A program made the translations under genes and the position numbers. Below the pieces are notes generated by a model. It saw only the letters and a program-made list of their open reading frames with translations, searched no databases and was not told where the DNA came from. A DNA stretch of 64,000 nt, from positions 79,409 to 143,408 of the forward strand of contig NZ_KE384020.1 of the NCBI RefSeq assembly GCF_000423465.1. The letters run 5' to 3'. The stretch is from Propionicicella superfundia DSM 22317 (lineage in GTDB: Bacteria > Actinomycetota > Actinomycetes > Propionibacteriales > Propionibacteriaceae). Shown here piece by piece: positions 1 to 9,633 of the stretch (the stretch's first letter is position 1; every line of letters begins with the position of its first letter).

Positions 1-1
1 T

Positions 2-322
2 ACCCCGGTCCAGGCGGCCATGGTCGCCGCCCTGGCGGACCAGGGGCACGTCGAGGAACAGCGAGCCCGCTATCTGGCGCGCCGGACGGTGCTGGCCGCC
101 GCGCTGGAGGCGGCGGGGTTCCGGATCGACGCGAGCGAAGGATCGCTGTACCTGTGGGCGACGCGTGCCGAACCGTGCCGCCGCACGGTCGCCTTCCTCG
201 CCGAGCGGGGGATCCTCACCGCTCCCGGCGACTTCTACGGTGACCCGACGCACGTGCGGGTCGCCCTGACCGCGACGGACGAGCGGGTGGCTGCCGCGGC
301 CGAGCGGCTCGTGGCCGGCTGA
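2..322 (+). CDS. dapC: Succinyldiaminopimelate transaminase, C-terminal part
   Basis: This is the last 106 codons of a gene that begins before the window. The reading frame is open from base 2 to the TGA at 320-322. The sequence is the small C-terminal domain of a fold-type I, PLP-dependent aminotransferase, including a segment (SLYLWA, then GILTAPGDFYG) typical of actinobacterial DapC. The PLP lysine lies upstream and cannot be seen. DapC would transaminate N-succinyl-2-amino-6-ketopimelate, the step between DapD and DapE, and both of those genes follow within 3 kb. The neighbours are the main reason for choosing DapC over another class I aminotransferase. Confidence 0.75.
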   Translation, partial: TPVQAAMVAALADQGHVEEQRARYLARRTVLAAALEAAGFRIDASEGSLYLWATRAEPCRRTVAFLAERGILTAPGDFYGDPTHVRVALTATDERVAAAAERLVAG

Positions 323-334
323 CGCCCGCCCGCG

Positions 335-1216
335 TCACCCCGCGCGCGTCACCACGACGCCGGTGACCGCCTCGGCGGCGTCGGCCCAGGTGCCCAGGGC
401 GGCGTCCGCCGGTGTCCAGGAGGACTGCTCCAGCGACACGCCCGTCACGCCGTAGCGGGCGTAGTTCGCCGCCACCGCGTGAGCGACCGCCCAGCCGATC
501 TGCGCGTTCGCCGGCGTGATGCGGATCTCCTGGCCGCTCGTGGCGATGGTCACCCTGGTCCCGAACACCGTCGTCAGGAACTCGCCCAGGGAACTCGCGT
601 CGGCGGTCACCTCGACCCGGTCGAGGCAGGTGAGCGAGCGCTGCGTCTGCCCGGTGAGAGCGGCCGCGACCGCACGGGCGTCGTCCTCGTGCTGGGCGTA
701 GGCGTTGGGATAGGCGCTGCGCTGCACGGCCTGGGCGGCCTCGGTGATCTCCATCTGCTGCCAGCCCGTGACCTTGACGAGAGCGTCGTAGAACGCGTTC
801 GTCGAGTAGACCGGATCCATGATCTCCTCCGCCGTGCCCCATCCCTGCGAGGGCCGCTGCTGGAACAGGCCGACGGAGTCGCGGTCGCCGTAGTCCAGGT
901 TCGCGATCTTCGACTCCTGGTAGGCCGTGGCGATGGCGACGGTCGCCGCTCGCTCCGGCAGGCCGCGTTTCACCGACAGGCCGACGATGATCGACGCGTA
1001 GTGCGCCTGGTCGGGGGTGAGCGTCGCGGTGTGGTCGGACGTGGCGGCCGTGCACTGATCGATCGCGGTCGCCTCCCGGGCGGCGTTGGAGATCAGGACG
1101 TACAGGCCGACGGCCGCGGCGACGGCCGCAACGGCGACAGCCAGGACCACGATCGCGGACATCGTCACGGCCGTGGCCGAGGCGGCTCGGCGTTCGGCCC
1201 GTCGGGGTCGGGTCAC
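335..1216 (-). CDS. Membrane-anchored lysozyme-like (transglycosylase-like) protein
   Basis: A 293-residue protein with a basic N-terminus (RPRRAERRAA), one hydrophobic segment at about residues 16-45 and an extracytoplasmic remainder. Residues about 65-190 resemble a lysozyme-fold domain: AIATAYQESKIANL carries a glutamate in the position of the catalytic Glu, followed by DSVGLFQQRPSQGWG, a motif of bacterial transglycosylase-like proteins. Relatives are often misnamed metal transporters; only one membrane segment is present here. Its stop is 9 bp from the stop-side of nothing else: it lies immediately downstream of dapD on the same strand (9 bp gap), so co-transcription with dapD is likely. 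A role in peptidoglycan turnover is inferred, not shown. Confidence 0.7.
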   Translation of the reverse strand: MTRPRRAERRAASATAVTMSAIVVLAVAVAAVAAAVGLYVLISNAAREATAIDQCTAATSDHTATLTPDQAHYASIIVGLSVKRGLPERAATVAIATAYQESKIANLDYGDRDSVGLFQQRPSQGWGTAEEIMDPVYSTNAFYDALVKVTGWQQMEITEAAQAVQRSAYPNAYAQHEDDARAVAAALTGQTQRSLTCLDRVEVTADASSLGEFLTTVFGTRVTIATSGQEIRITPANAQIGWAVAHAVAANYARYGVTGVSLEQSSWTPADAALGTWADAAEAVTGVVVTRAG

Positions 1217-1225
1217 GGGAGCTCC

Positions 1226-2155
1226 TCAGTTGGCATGGAGAGCATCGTTGAGAGTCACCGACCGGCCGTCCTTGACGCGGGCCTCCACGGCCCCGGTCAC
1301 GGAATTGCGCAGGAACAGCAGGCCGGGCCGGCCGCTCAGCTCGCGGGCCTTCACGATCGAACCGTCGGGCAGGGTCACCTTCGTGCCGCCCGTGACGTAC
1401 AGGCCGGCCTCGACGACACAGTCGTCGCCCAGGGAGATCCCGATCCCCGACTCGGCGCCCAGCAGGCACCTGCGGCCGATGCTGATGACCTCGGTCCCGC
1501 CCCCGGACAGCGTGCCCATGATCGACGCTCCGCCACCGATGTCGGAGCCGTCGCCGACGACGACGCCGGCCGAGATGCGTCCCTCCACCATGGACGTCCC
1601 GAGGGTGCCGGCGTTGTAGTTCACGAAACCCTCGTGCATCACGGTCGTGCCTTCCGCCAGGTGGGCACCGAGCCGCACGCGGTCGGCGTCGGCGATGCGC
1701 ACGCCGTGCGGGACGACGTAGTCGACCATGCGGGGGAACTTGTCCACGCCGAAGACCGTGACATGGCCGGTGGCGCGCAATGCCGCCCTGACCTCTTCGA
1801 AATCCGACACCGCGCACGGTCCGGCCGACGTCCAGACGACATTGGGCAGGACCCCGAAGATCCCGTCGAGGTTGAGCTCACGTGGCTTGACGAGACGATG
1901 GGACAGCAGGTGCAGCCGCAGATAGGCGTCCGGGACAGTGGCGGGGGGCCGGTCGAGGTCGATCGTGACCGTGACCGGTTCGACCGTCACCCGCCGCCGG
2001 GCGTCGGCGCCGAGAGCGTCGGTCCCGAGGCGCGGGGCGCCCGGGTCGGCCGCGAGAACGGGGGAGGGGAACCAGGCGTCGAGAACCTGCCCCGAGGCGT
2101 GCACGGTGACCAGGCCCTGCCCGGCCGCCGGTCGCGTCACGGTCGCATCAGTCAT
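1226..2155 (-). CDS. dapD: Tetrahydrodipicolinate N-succinyltransferase
   Basis: A 309-residue DapD of the actinobacterial type, which succinylates tetrahydrodipicolinate using succinyl-CoA in the lysine/meso-diaminopimelate pathway. The C-terminal half has left-handed beta-helix hexapeptide character (repeats around [24 protein letters not shown], read in short pieces, and [16 protein letters not shown]), as in trimeric acyltransferases. ATG at 2155 is preceded by TAGGGT and a 7-nt gap, so the transcript is probably leaderless. It is divergent from dapE, with a 121-bp shared promoter region. Confidence 0.93.
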   Translation of the reverse strand: MTDATVTRPAAGQGLVTVHASGQVLDAWFPSPVLAADPGAPRLGTDALGADARRRVTVEPVTVTIDLDRPPATVPDAYLRLHLLSHRLVKPRELNLDGIFGVLPNVVWTSAGPCAVSDFEEVRAALRATGHVTVFGVDKFPRMVDYVVPHGVRIADADRVRLGAHLAEGTTVMHEGFVNYNAGTLGTSMVEGRISAGVVVGDGSDIGGGASIMGTLSGGGTEVISIGRRCLLGAESGIGISLGDDCVVEAGLYVTGGTKVTLPDGSIVKARELSGRPGLLFLRNSVTGAVEARVKDGRSVTLNDALHAN

Positions 2156-2276
2156 GACCGCAACCCTACCTGCGAGGGGACGAGCGACGCTGTGCGGGGT
2201 GGGCCGGCGGATCGCGGCGCTGCCCGATCCCGGGCGGCTGATCCTCCGGCGATCATCGGATCGCTAGGGTGGGGCC

Positions 2277-3353
2277 ATGGCTCTCGACCTCGATGGTGAC
2301 CTGGCCGCGCTGCTGCGGGAACTCGTCGACATCCCGTCGGAGAGCGGCGACGAGGACGCGCTGGCGACGCAGGTCGTCGAGACGTTGCGCCCGTTCGCAC
2401 ATCTCGACGTGTCCCGGCACGGGAACGCCGTCGTCGCACGGACGCACCTGGGCAGGGCGGCCCGGGTCGTGGTCGCGGGGCATCTGGACACGGTGCCGAT
2501 CGCGGACAACGTGCCCTCGTGGTGCGAGACGGTCGACGGCGAGGACAGGGTGTACGGGCGGGGTTCGTGCGACCAGCTCGGAGGGATCGCCGTCCAGTTG
2601 GCGGTCGCCACCGGCGTCGCCGAACCGAGCCGCGACGTGACGTGGATCTTCTACGACTGCGAAGAGATCGATCACGCCTCCAACGGGCTGGGACGGCTGC
2701 AGCGTGAGCGCCCCGACCTGTTCGACGCGGAGTTCGCCGTCCTCACCGAGCCGACGGGGGCGATGGTCGAGGGCGGGTGCCAGGGCACGTTGCGGGCGCT
2801 CATCCGCACCACCGGGAAGGCCGCCCACTCGGCGCGCCCATGGATGGGGCACAACGCCGTCCACGATCTCGCCTCGGCGCTGGACCGGCTCGTGGAGTAC
2901 GAGCCGAGACAGCCCGAGGTGGACGGTCTGGTGTACCGCGAGTCGCTCAACGCGGTCCGGATCGGCGGCGGCCACGCCGGGAACGTCATCCCCGACAGGG
3001 CGTGGATCGAGGTCAACCTGCGCTATGCGCCCGACCGGAGCGCCGCAGCCGCCGAGCAGTACGTGCGGGACGTGTTCACGGGCTACGAGGTCGAGGTCGT
3101 GGACAACGCGGCCGGCGCGCGCCCGGGCCTCGATCTGCCCGTCGCGGCCGACTTCGTCGCCAGCGTCGGCAGCTCGCCGCGGCCCAAGCTCGGATGGACC
3201 GATGTCGCGCGGTTCAGCGCGCTGGGCGTCCCCGCCGTGAACTTCGGCCCGGGTGATCCGCTGAAGGCGCACGCCGACGACGAATACGTCCCCGTGGCGC
3301 AGGTGCAGGCGTGCCACGACGCGCTGAGGAGGTGGCTCGGTGGTACACGGTGA
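2277..3353 (+). CDS. dapE: Succinyl-diaminopimelate desuccinylase
   Basis: A 358-residue M20-family metallopeptidase-like enzyme that hydrolyses N-succinyl-LL-2,6-diaminopimelate. Visible metal and catalytic motifs are AGHLDTVPIADN (His and Asp), GRGSCDQLGG (bridging Asp) and DCEEID (Glu-Glu). A dimerisation-type insert follows around residues 165-290. The ATG at 2277 sits 6 nt after TAGGGT (2265-2270), a leaderless arrangement. The end overlaps the LOG-family gene by 14 bp. Succinylase-type dap genes on both sides make the substrate assignment firm. Confidence 0.95.
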   Translation: MALDLDGDLAALLRELVDIPSESGDEDALATQVVETLRPFAHLDVSRHGNAVVARTHLGRAARVVVAGHLDTVPIADNVPSWCETVDGEDRVYGRGSCDQLGGIAVQLAVATGVAEPSRDVTWIFYDCEEIDHASNGLGRLQRERPDLFDAEFAVLTEPTGAMVEGGCQGTLRALIRTTGKAAHSARPWMGHNAVHDLASALDRLVEYEPRQPEVDGLVYRESLNAVRIGGGHAGNVIPDRAWIEVNLRYAPDRSAAAAEQYVRDVFTGYEVEVVDNAAGARPGLDLPVAADFVASVGSSPRPKLGWTDVARFSALGVPAVNFGPGDPLKAHADDEYVPVAQVQACHDALRRWLGGTR

Positions 3354-4035
3354 GCGCAGGATCTCTCCCGCCGAGGCGGGCCTGACCGAGGACGAGCGGC
3401 TGCTCGCTCCGGGCAGCCGCGACTGGCTGCACCAGGATCCGTGGCGGGTCCTGCGGATCCAGTCGGAGTTCGTCATGGGGTTCGACTCGCTGGCGGAGCT
3501 CGGCCCGGCGGTCGGCGTCTTCGGTTCCGCCCGGACCAAGCCCACCGAGTCCCTCTACGCCGACGGGGTCGCGCTCGGCAGGGCGCTGGCGTCGGCCGGG
3601 ATGGCCGTCATCACCGGCGGCGGCCCCGGCGCGATGGAAGCCGTCAACAAGGGCGCCGCCGAGGCCGGCGGGCGGTCCGTCGGACTGGGCATCGAACTGC
3701 CGCACGAGCAGTCGGTGAATCCGTATGTGACGCACGATCTGTTGTTCCGCTACTTCTTCGTGCGCAAGGTGATGTTCCTGAAGTACTCGGTGGGGTTCGT
3801 CGCCCTCCCGGGGGGCTACGGCACCTTCGACGAGTTGTTCGAGGCGCTCACCTTGGTCCAGACCGGCAAGGTGCGGTCGTTCCCGATCGTCCTCTACGGG
3901 CGTGAGTACTGGGAGCCGTTGCTGGAATGGCTGACCGGAACGGTGCTGGCGGCCGGGAACGTGTCGGCGGCCGATCTGGACAACGTGTGCGTGGTCGACA
4001 CGATCGACGAGGTGGTCGCCCGCGTGCTCGCCTGA
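3340..4035 (+). CDS. LOG-family Rossmann-fold protein (TIGR00730 type)
   Basis: A 231-residue protein of the LOG (cytokinin riboside 5'-monophosphate phosphoribohydrolase-like) family. Motifs are VFGSARTKP near residue 60, ITGGGPGAMEAVNKGA around 88-103 and LPGGYGTFDE near 155, the PGGxGTxxE signature of the family. The GTG at 3340 is chosen because GGAGG (3328-3332) lies 7 nt upstream inside dapE. The 14-bp overlap implies translational coupling with dapE. LOG proteins release nucleobases from nucleoside monophosphates; why one is tied to DAP synthesis is not evident from the sequence. Confidence 0.88.
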   Translation: MVHGERRISPAEAGLTEDERLLAPGSRDWLHQDPWRVLRIQSEFVMGFDSLAELGPAVGVFGSARTKPTESLYADGVALGRALASAGMAVITGGGPGAMEAVNKGAAEAGGRSVGLGIELPHEQSVNPYVTHDLLFRYFFVRKVMFLKYSVGFVALPGGYGTFDELFEALTLVQTGKVRSFPIVLYGREYWEPLLEWLTGTVLAAGNVSAADLDNVCVVDTIDEVVARVLA

Positions 4036-4068
4036 CACTCCTGCGGTGGCACGTGGGACAATGGGCGC

Positions 4069-4395
4069 ATGCAATGGGCACTGGCACTGCTGGCCGTCGC
4101 CATCCTCGGGGTGGCGGCCATCGCCGCGAGCGGTCGCTTCGAGGGTCTTCCCCCCGTCGTCGACGACACCCCCGCGCCGTACATACCGGAGGGCGAGCTG
4201 ACCGCAGCGACGCTGCGGGAGGTCCGTTTCACCGTGGAGACGCGCGGTTACGCCATGCAGCAGGTCGACGCGCTGCTGGCTCAGCTCGCGGCCCAGATGA
4301 CCCGAACTGCGGAGCGTTCGCCCGACCTGAGCCCTGCGACAGGGGATAATGGGGAGAACGCCCGAATTGACAGGAGCAGCGAATGGCAGCGATGA
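4069..4395 (+). CDS. Small membrane-anchored DivIVA-domain protein
   Basis: A 108-residue protein with an N-terminal hydrophobic helix (WALALLAVAILGVAAIA) and a short segment, TLREVRFTVETRGYAMQQVDALLAQLA at residues about 45-72 (read in pieces), that matches the DivIVA/Wag31 N-terminal motif F..x.RGY...VD..L. It lacks the long coiled coil of true DivIVA. ATG at 4069 follows GACAAT with a 6-nt gap. The end overlaps the start of the DUF3117 gene by 13 bp. A role at the membrane or cell pole is inferred only. Confidence 0.75.
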   Translation: MQWALALLAVAILGVAAIAASGRFEGLPPVVDDTPAPYIPEGELTAATLREVRFTVETRGYAMQQVDALLAQLAAQMTRTAERSPDLSPATGDNGENARIDRSSEWQR

Positions 4396-4553
4396 AGCCG
4401 CGCACCGGCGAAGGTCCAATGGAAGTGACGGTCGAAGGACGCGTCATCGTGATGCGGATCCCGGCCGAAGGGGGCGGCCGTCTTGTGGTGGAGCTCAACG
4501 CCGCCGAAGCAGCCGAACTGCGGACAGCCCTCGACTCGGTGACGGGGAGTTAG
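4383..4553 (+). CDS. DUF3117 domain protein
   Basis: A 56-residue protein starting MAAMKPRTGEGPMEV and containing RIPAEGGGRLVVELNAAEA. This is the highly conserved small actinobacterial DUF3117 family, whose members are about 55 residues long, so the gene is full length. The function is unknown. The start overlaps the upstream DivIVA-like gene by 13 bp, and GGAG in the upstream reading frame (caggagcagcga before the ATG) can serve as the ribosome binding site. A strong hairpin follows 19 bp after the stop. Confidence 0.9.
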   Translation: MAAMKPRTGEGPMEVTVEGRVIVMRIPAEGGGRLVVELNAAEAAELRTALDSVTGS

Positions 4554-4571
4554 CCGGGCGTACTCGTGACG

Positions 4572-4606
4572 ACGGGTGGCCGGGGACGACGTCCCCGGCC
4601 ACCCGT
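4572..4606. terminator. Bidirectional hairpin terminator between DUF3117 and glgA
   Basis: A perfect 15-bp stem (4572-4586 with 4592-4606) closes a 5-nt loop and is followed by TTT on the plus strand. It separates the convergent DUF3117 gene and glgA, so it can end transcription from both sides. Confidence 0.8.
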
Positions 4607-4624
4607 TTCGCATCGATGTCGTCC

Positions 4625-5818
4625 TCAGCGTGCCTGGTGCACGCGAATGGCCTCCTCGTAGACGGCGATCGTCTCCTGCGCGATCTTCTCCCAGGAGAAC
4701 TCGGCGATGCAGCGTTCCCGTCCGGCGAGGCCGAACCGCTCGGCGAGGCCCGGATCCCGCGTCAGCAGGTTGATCCGCTCGGCGAAGTCGGCCTCGAACG
4801 CCCGCACGAACGCCGGATCGTCGGCCTGCCGGGGGTCGTACGGGACGAGATAGCCGGTCTCGCCGTCGACCACCACATCGGGGATGCCGCCGACGCGCGA
4901 CGCGACGACCGCGGTCCGGCAGCTCATGGCCTCGAGGTTGACGATGCCGAGCGGCTCGTAGATCGACGGGCAGGCGAACACCGTGGCGTGGGTGAGAACC
5001 TGTGCCACCGCCTTGCGCGGCAGCATCTCCTGCACCCAGGTGACGCCGCCGCGACCTGCCTGGAGCGACGCGAACGCCTCCTGGAACTCAGCGGCGATCT
5101 CGGGTGTGTCGGGAGCGCCGGCGAGCAGCAGCAGTTGCGTGCCGGGATCGAACTGCTCGGCCGCCCGCACCAGGTGGACCAGCCCCTTCTGACGTGTGAT
5201 CCGTCCCACGAACACGACCAGCGGTCTGTCGAGGTCGATGCCGAGCCCCGTCAGCACGTCCGTCGCGGGATCGGGGGCGAACTCGTCGGGGTCGATCCCG
5301 TTGCGGACGACATGGACCTTCGCCGGATCGAGCTCGCCGTAGGAGGCGAGGACATCGGCGCGCATCCCGGTCGACACCGAGATCACCGCCGCGGCGTCCA
5401 GGAACGCGGTCTTCTCAGCCCACGACGAGATGCGGTAGCCCCCGCCGAGCTGTTCGGCCTTCCACGGGCGATGCGGTTCGAGCGAGTGGGACGTCACGAC
5501 ATGGGGGACATCGCGGAACTTCGCCGCGACGAGCCCGGCGAAGTTCGCGTACCAGGTGTGCGAATGGACGACGTCGACGTCGCCCACCGCATCGGCCATC
5601 GCGACATCGGTGCCGAGGATGCGGATCGCCGCGTTCGCGCCGGCAGGGAAGTCCTCGGGATGCGCCGTCGCGCCCTCGCGCGGCTCACCCATGCACTGGA
5701 CGTCCACGCTCGCGGCATACTTTCGCAACTGCGGCACGAGCTGCCCCACGTGCACGCCGGCACCGCCATAGATGTGAGGGGGATACTCCCTGGTCAGAAT
5801 CGAAACGCGGAGTGGCAT
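4625..5818 (-). CDS. glgA: Glycogen synthase (actinobacterial GT4 type)
   Basis: A 397-residue glycosyltransferase with two Rossmann halves. The N-terminal donor/acceptor loop is EYPPHIYGGAGVHV. The C-terminal half has VFVGRITRQKGLVHLVRA and the EX7E-like segment PSIYEPLGIVNLEAMSC. This is the GT4-type GlgA of actinobacteria (in mycobacteria implicated in ADP-glucose use for glucan and maltose-1-phosphate synthesis) rather than the longer GT5 enzyme. It is divergent from glgC, which supplies ADP-glucose, across a 145-bp shared upstream region. Confidence 0.92.
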   Translation of the reverse strand: MPLRVSILTREYPPHIYGGAGVHVGQLVPQLRKYAASVDVQCMGEPREGATAHPEDFPAGANAAIRILGTDVAMADAVGDVDVVHSHTWYANFAGLVAAKFRDVPHVVTSHSLEPHRPWKAEQLGGGYRISSWAEKTAFLDAAAVISVSTGMRADVLASYGELDPAKVHVVRNGIDPDEFAPDPATDVLTGLGIDLDRPLVVFVGRITRQKGLVHLVRAAEQFDPGTQLLLLAGAPDTPEIAAEFQEAFASLQAGRGGVTWVQEMLPRKAVAQVLTHATVFACPSIYEPLGIVNLEAMSCRTAVVASRVGGIPDVVVDGETGYLVPYDPRQADDPAFVRAFEADFAERINLLTRDPGLAERFGLAGRERCIAEFSWEKIAQETIAVYEEAIRVHQAR

Positions 5819-5963
5819 GGCCCGATCGTGTCACATCCCCCCGACGGGAACAACGAGACCGGGTCTTTGCCCACGGGACAGGGGTGTTCGGCGATGCGAG
5901 ATGGACGTCGGCAATTGTCGGGGACCGGTTGCCGGGCACCTTCGAACCCCCTAGGTTCTAGGT

Positions 5964-7181
5964 ATGAGTACACGACCCCACGTCCTGTCTATCGTGCTTG
6001 CGGGCGGCGAGGGAAAGCGCCTCATGCCCCTGACCGCCGACCGCGCCAAGCCCGCTGTCCCGTTCGGTGGCACCTACCGGTTGATCGACTTCGTCCTGTC
6101 CAATCTGGCCAACTCCGATCTGACGAAGATCTGCGTCCTGACGCAGTACAAGTCGCACTCGCTCGACCGTCACATCTCGGTCACCTGGCGGATGTCGACG
6201 ATGCTGGGAAGCTATGTCACGTCGGTCCCCGCTCAGCAGCGGACCGGCAAGCAGTGGTACCAGGGGAGCGCCGATGCGATCTTCCAGTCGATGAACCTCA
6301 TCAACGACGAGAACCCCGACTACGTCGTCGTCTTCGGGGCCGACAACATCTACCGGATGGACGTCGAGGCGATGATCGAGGCGCACATCGCCTCCGGCAT
6401 GGATGCGACCATCGCCGGGATCCGCGTCCCGCGCCAGGAGGCGTCGGCGTTCGGCATCATCGACGCGGACGCGGGCGGCGTCATCAGCCGGTTCCTGGAG
6501 AAGCCGGCCGATCCGCCGGGCCTGCCCGACAGCCCCGACGAGTCGTTCGCCTCCATGGGGAACTACGTGTTCACCCGGAAGGCCTTCGTGGAGGCGCTCA
6601 ACCGCGATGCCGCCGACGAGGGGTCCAAGCACGACATGGGCGGCAACATCGTGCCGTCCTTCGTGGACCAGGGCCGGGCGCAGGTCTACGACTTCACCCA
6701 GAACGACGTGCCGGGGTCCACGGAGAAGGACCGCAACTACTGGCGCGACGTGGGCACGATCGACGCGTACCACGAGGCGCACATGGATCTCGTGTCGGTG
6801 GTCCCCGAGTTCAACCTCTACAACCGCGAGTGGCCGATCTGGACGTCGCAGGCGCAGGCGCCGGGCGCGAAGTTCGTGCTGCGAGGGACGGCGGAGGACT
6901 CGATCGTGAGCGCCGGCACCATCATCTCCGGCGGGGATGTGGACCGGTCGGTTCTGTCGCCCAACGTTCGCATCGACAAGTGGGCGAAGGTCGACGAGTC
7001 GATCCTCTTCCCGAACTCGAAGGTCGGCCGCAACGCGGTCGTCCGCCGCGCGATCCTCGACAAGAACGTCGTGGTGCCGGACGGCGCCGAGGTCGGGGTG
7101 GATCACGAGGCCGACCGGGCGAGGGGACTGTTCGTGTCCGACGGCGGGATCACGGTCGTGCCGAAGAACATGCACCTGTAG
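5964..7181 (+). CDS. glgC: Glucose-1-phosphate adenylyltransferase
   Basis: A 405-residue ADP-glucose pyrophosphorylase that commits glucose-1-phosphate to glycogen. The nucleotidyltransferase signature [19 protein letters not shown] lies at residues about 12-30, and [10 protein letters not shown] and GADNIYRMD follow. The C-terminal region about 290-400 has hexapeptide-repeat character ([20 protein letters not shown]). ATG at 5964 follows TAGGTT (5952-5957) by 6 nt, a leaderless pattern. It is divergently transcribed from glgA. Confidence 0.95.
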   Translation: MSTRPHVLSIVLAGGEGKRLMPLTADRAKPAVPFGGTYRLIDFVLSNLANSDLTKICVLTQYKSHSLDRHISVTWRMSTMLGSYVTSVPAQQRTGKQWYQGSADAIFQSMNLINDENPDYVVVFGADNIYRMDVEAMIEAHIASGMDATIAGIRVPRQEASAFGIIDADAGGVISRFLEKPADPPGLPDSPDESFASMGNYVFTRKAFVEALNRDAADEGSKHDMGGNIVPSFVDQGRAQVYDFTQNDVPGSTEKDRNYWRDVGTIDAYHEAHMDLVSVVPEFNLYNREWPIWTSQAQAPGAKFVLRGTAEDSIVSAGTIISGGDVDRSVLSPNVRIDKWAKVDESILFPNSKVGRNAVVRRAILDKNVVVPDGAEVGVDHEADRARGLFVSDGGITVVPKNMHL

Positions 7182-7252
7182 CGCTCGCGATCGCCGCGGC
7201 GACCGCGGTCGAGGGTCCGGTCCCGACGACGGCGTGCGGGACCGCCCCGGGC

Positions 7253-7915
7253 TCAGCGGCGAACGGCGGCCAGCAGTCCGTCGCCCACAGGGATGAGCGT
7301 GGGGAGGAACTCGTCGCTGGCCGTGACGGCCTCGATCGCCTCCCGCATGATGACGGTGTCGTCGGCTTCGTCGTCGGGGTCGCCGATCCGGTCGTGCGCG
7401 AACGCATGGTTGAGCACGAGCACGCCGTGCGGCCGCAGCAGGCGTTCGGCCTGGGCGATGTACTCGACCGACTCGAGGATGTCGGCATCGGCGAAGACGA
7501 TGTCGTACCCCCCGTCGGTGAGCCGAGGCAGCACGTTGAGCGCCGATTCGGCGATGAGCCGGAACCGCTGGGTCGGGATCGCGGCGGCGAGGAACGCCCT
7601 GCGGGCGGCGGCCTGGTGCTCGCTCTCGATGTCGATGCTGGTCAGGACCCCGCCGGGCACCATCCCGGAGAGGAAGGCCAGCCCCGACACGCCGGTGCCG
7701 GTGCCGAGTTCGACCACGGCCCGGGCGCCGGTGGCGGCGGCGAGGAACGACAGGATGCTCGCGGTGGCGGGACTGACGGGCTGCACGCCCAGCTCGGCGG
7801 CGGCGGCGCGCGCCTGCTCGTCGGGTGCGGTCGCGGGAGCGAACGACTCGGCGAAATCCTGGGACGCCGCCCTGGCAGCGAGCTTGGCGGCGGATTGCTT
7901 GGTGACCACGCGCAC
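7253..7915 (-). CDS. Class I SAM-dependent O-methyltransferase
   Basis: A 220-residue protein of the catechol-O-methyltransferase-like family (methyltransf_3). Motif I is VVELGTGTGVSGLAFL at residues about 72-87, with an acidic post-I segment LTSIDIES and the motif VFADADILESVEYI further on. Actinobacterial relatives commonly lie near sigE, and sigE is 1.1 kb away here. The substrate is unknown. The gene is convergent with glgC across a 71-bp gap that holds only a weak 7-bp inverted repeat (7219-7225/7237-7243). Confidence 0.85.
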   Translation of the reverse strand: MRVVTKQSAAKLAARAASQDFAESFAPATAPDEQARAAAAELGVQPVSPATASILSFLAAATGARAVVELGTGTGVSGLAFLSGMVPGGVLTSIDIESEHQAAARRAFLAAAIPTQRFRLIAESALNVLPRLTDGGYDIVFADADILESVEYIAQAERLLRPHGVLVLNHAFAHDRIGDPDDEADDTVIMREAIEAVTASDEFLPTLIPVGDGLLAAVRR

Positions 7916-8021
7916 AGCCTAGCGACCGGCGGTTCGGCCAGACAGCGGGGGTGAACCCCGCCTCGACAGTTCCCCGGCGGACCTCCCGGCCTGCGCGAGG
8001 CCGCGCCCCTACACTGACCGC

Positions 8022-8912
8022 ATGATCTCGACTGCGACGCCTCCCTTCGGCCGACTGGTCACCGCCATGGTGACGCCGTTCGCCGCCGACGGGTCGATCG
8101 ACCATGCGGAGGCGGAGAAGCTGGCCACCCACCTCGTGGACGTCCAGCGCAACGACGCTCTCGTCGTGTCCGGCACGACGGGCGAGGCGCCGACCACCAC
8201 CGACGACGAGAAGGACGCGCTGCTGCACACCGTTGTCGGCGCGGTCGGCGACCGGGCCAGGATCATCGCCGGCGTCGGGACGTTCGACACCGCCCACTCC
8301 ATCGACCTCGCCCGCCGGGCGGCGGCCGCGGGAGCCGATGGCCTGCTGGTGGTCACGCCGTACTACTCGCGGCCGCCGCAGGACGCGATCGCGGCGCACT
8401 TCCTCTCCGTCGCCGACGCGACCGACCTGCCCGTCGTGCTGTACGACATCCCGCACCGCTCGGGTGTCCCGATCGAGACCTCGACGCTGCTGCGCGTCGC
8501 CGAGCACCCGCACATCGTGGCCGTGAAGGACGCCAAGGGCCAGCCGGCGGCGTCCGCCCAGGTCATGGCCGAGACCGACCTCGCGTACTACGCCGGCGAC
8601 GACGCCATGCTGCTGCCCCTGCTGGCGATCGGCGGCGCCGGCGTCGTCGGGACGTCCACCCATTTCACCGGTGTGGCGACCGCGGGGATCATCGATGCCT
8701 TCCTGACCGGCGATCCTGCCGGGGCGCTGGCACGCTTCCGTGCCGTGCTGCCGGTGTACAGCGGCGTGTTCGCGACCCAGGGATGCATGCTCGTGAAGGC
8801 CGGGCTCGCGGCCCGTGGATTCGCACCCGCCGTGCTCCGCCCGCCGCTGCTGGCGGCCACCGCCGAGCAGGCGGCCGCATTCGTCGCCATCCTCGACGCC
8901 GCGGGCCTCTAG
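8022..8912 (+). CDS. dapA: 4-hydroxy-tetrahydrodipicolinate synthase
   Basis: A 296-residue DHDPS that condenses pyruvate with aspartate semialdehyde at the start of the DAP/lysine branch. SGTTGEAPTT holds the Thr-Thr pair of the active site, VTPYYSRPPQ the catalytic Tyr, and VAVKDAKG the Schiff-base Lys. The length is normal for the family. ATG at 8022 is 6 nt after TACACT (8010-8015), a leaderless pattern. It belongs to the same pathway as dapC/dapD/dapE at the left end but is separated from them by the glycogen genes. Confidence 0.95.
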   Translation: MISTATPPFGRLVTAMVTPFAADGSIDHAEAEKLATHLVDVQRNDALVVSGTTGEAPTTTDDEKDALLHTVVGAVGDRARIIAGVGTFDTAHSIDLARRAAAAGADGLLVVTPYYSRPPQDAIAAHFLSVADATDLPVVLYDIPHRSGVPIETSTLLRVAEHPHIVAVKDAKGQPAASAQVMAETDLAYYAGDDAMLLPLLAIGGAGVVGTSTHFTGVATAGIIDAFLTGDPAGALARFRAVLPVYSGVFATQGCMLVKAGLAARGFAPAVLRPPLLAATAEQAAAFVAILDAAGL

Positions 8913-9030
8913 CCCGGGGGCGAGCCAGGCTCGCCGTCCGGTCACGTCACGCCTCCGCGGCGGCGTCACAGGATTCTCCCAGGAAGACGTGGCACACTGA
9001 GGGGGCCGAGTCGTACGGAGGTGAGGCGCC

Positions 9031-9633
9031 ATGGTGTGGATGCGGCGGACGTCCCCGAAGGCCGCGCCGGCATGGACTCCTCCGACCTGGGAGGAACTCG
9101 TCGCGACGCACTCCGCGCCGGTGTACCGCCTCGCATACCGCCTGACGGGCAACCGGTTCGATGCCGAGGATCTCACCCAGGAGGTCTTCATCAAGGCGTA
9201 CCGCTCGATCAACCAGTTCCAGCCCGGGACGCTGTCCGGGTGGCTGCACCGCATCACCACGAACCTCTTCCTCGACGGCGCCCGCAAACGGGCGCGCGTG
9301 CGCGTCGACAACCTGTCCGAGCAGAACCAGGTGGCCGACACCGTCGCCACGCCGGACGAGATCGTGCACGACGCCGACCTCGATCACGACATCGCCGCGG
9401 CGCTCGGCCACCTCAACCCGCAGGTCCGGGCCGCCGTCGTGCTGTGCGACATCGAAGGTCTCAGCTACGAGGAGGTGGCCGCCGTCCTCGACGTGAAGAT
9501 CGGCACGGTGCGCAGCCGCATCCACCGCGGCCGCAGCCAGTTGCGCGAGGCGCTGGCTCATCGCGCACCTGGCAGGGGGCGGAGCAGGTACCTGGGGATC
9601 GATGCGATCGCGGACGAGGTCGTCCGGCAGTGA
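9031..9633 (+). CDS. sigE: ECF RNA polymerase sigma factor, SigE type
   Basis: A 200-residue extracytoplasmic-function sigma factor. Region 2 includes [18 protein letters not shown] (about 48-65) and [13 protein letters not shown]. Region 4 includes [20 protein letters not shown], a helix-turn-helix near residues 147-166. GGAGGTGAG lies 9 nt before the ATG. The stop overlaps the GTG of the anti-sigma gene (GTGA), so the pair is co-translated. The order sigE, anti-sigma, tatB matches the mycobacterial sigE-rseA-(htrA)-tatB locus, here without htrA. Confidence 0.93.
   Translation: MVWMRRTSPKAAPAWTPPTWEELVATHSAPVYRLAYRLTGNRFDAEDLTQEVFIKAYRSINQFQPGTLSGWLHRITTNLFLDGARKRARVRVDNLSEQNQVADTVATPDEIVHDADLDHDIAAALGHLNPQVRAAVVLCDIEGLSYEEVAAVLDVKIGTVRSRIHRGRSQLREALAHRAPGRGRSRYLGIDAIADEVVRQ

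Noticed and set aside
8913-9030. SigE-autoregulated promoter before sigE
   Set aside because: No GGAAC/CGTT-like -35/-10 pair with proper spacing could be made out.
4349-9350. Very long open frames overlapping glgA, glgC and dapA (over 1000 codons on either strand)
   Set aside because: They are Arg/Gly/His-rich antisense or shifted frames of high-GC genes whose true frames have clear motifs.
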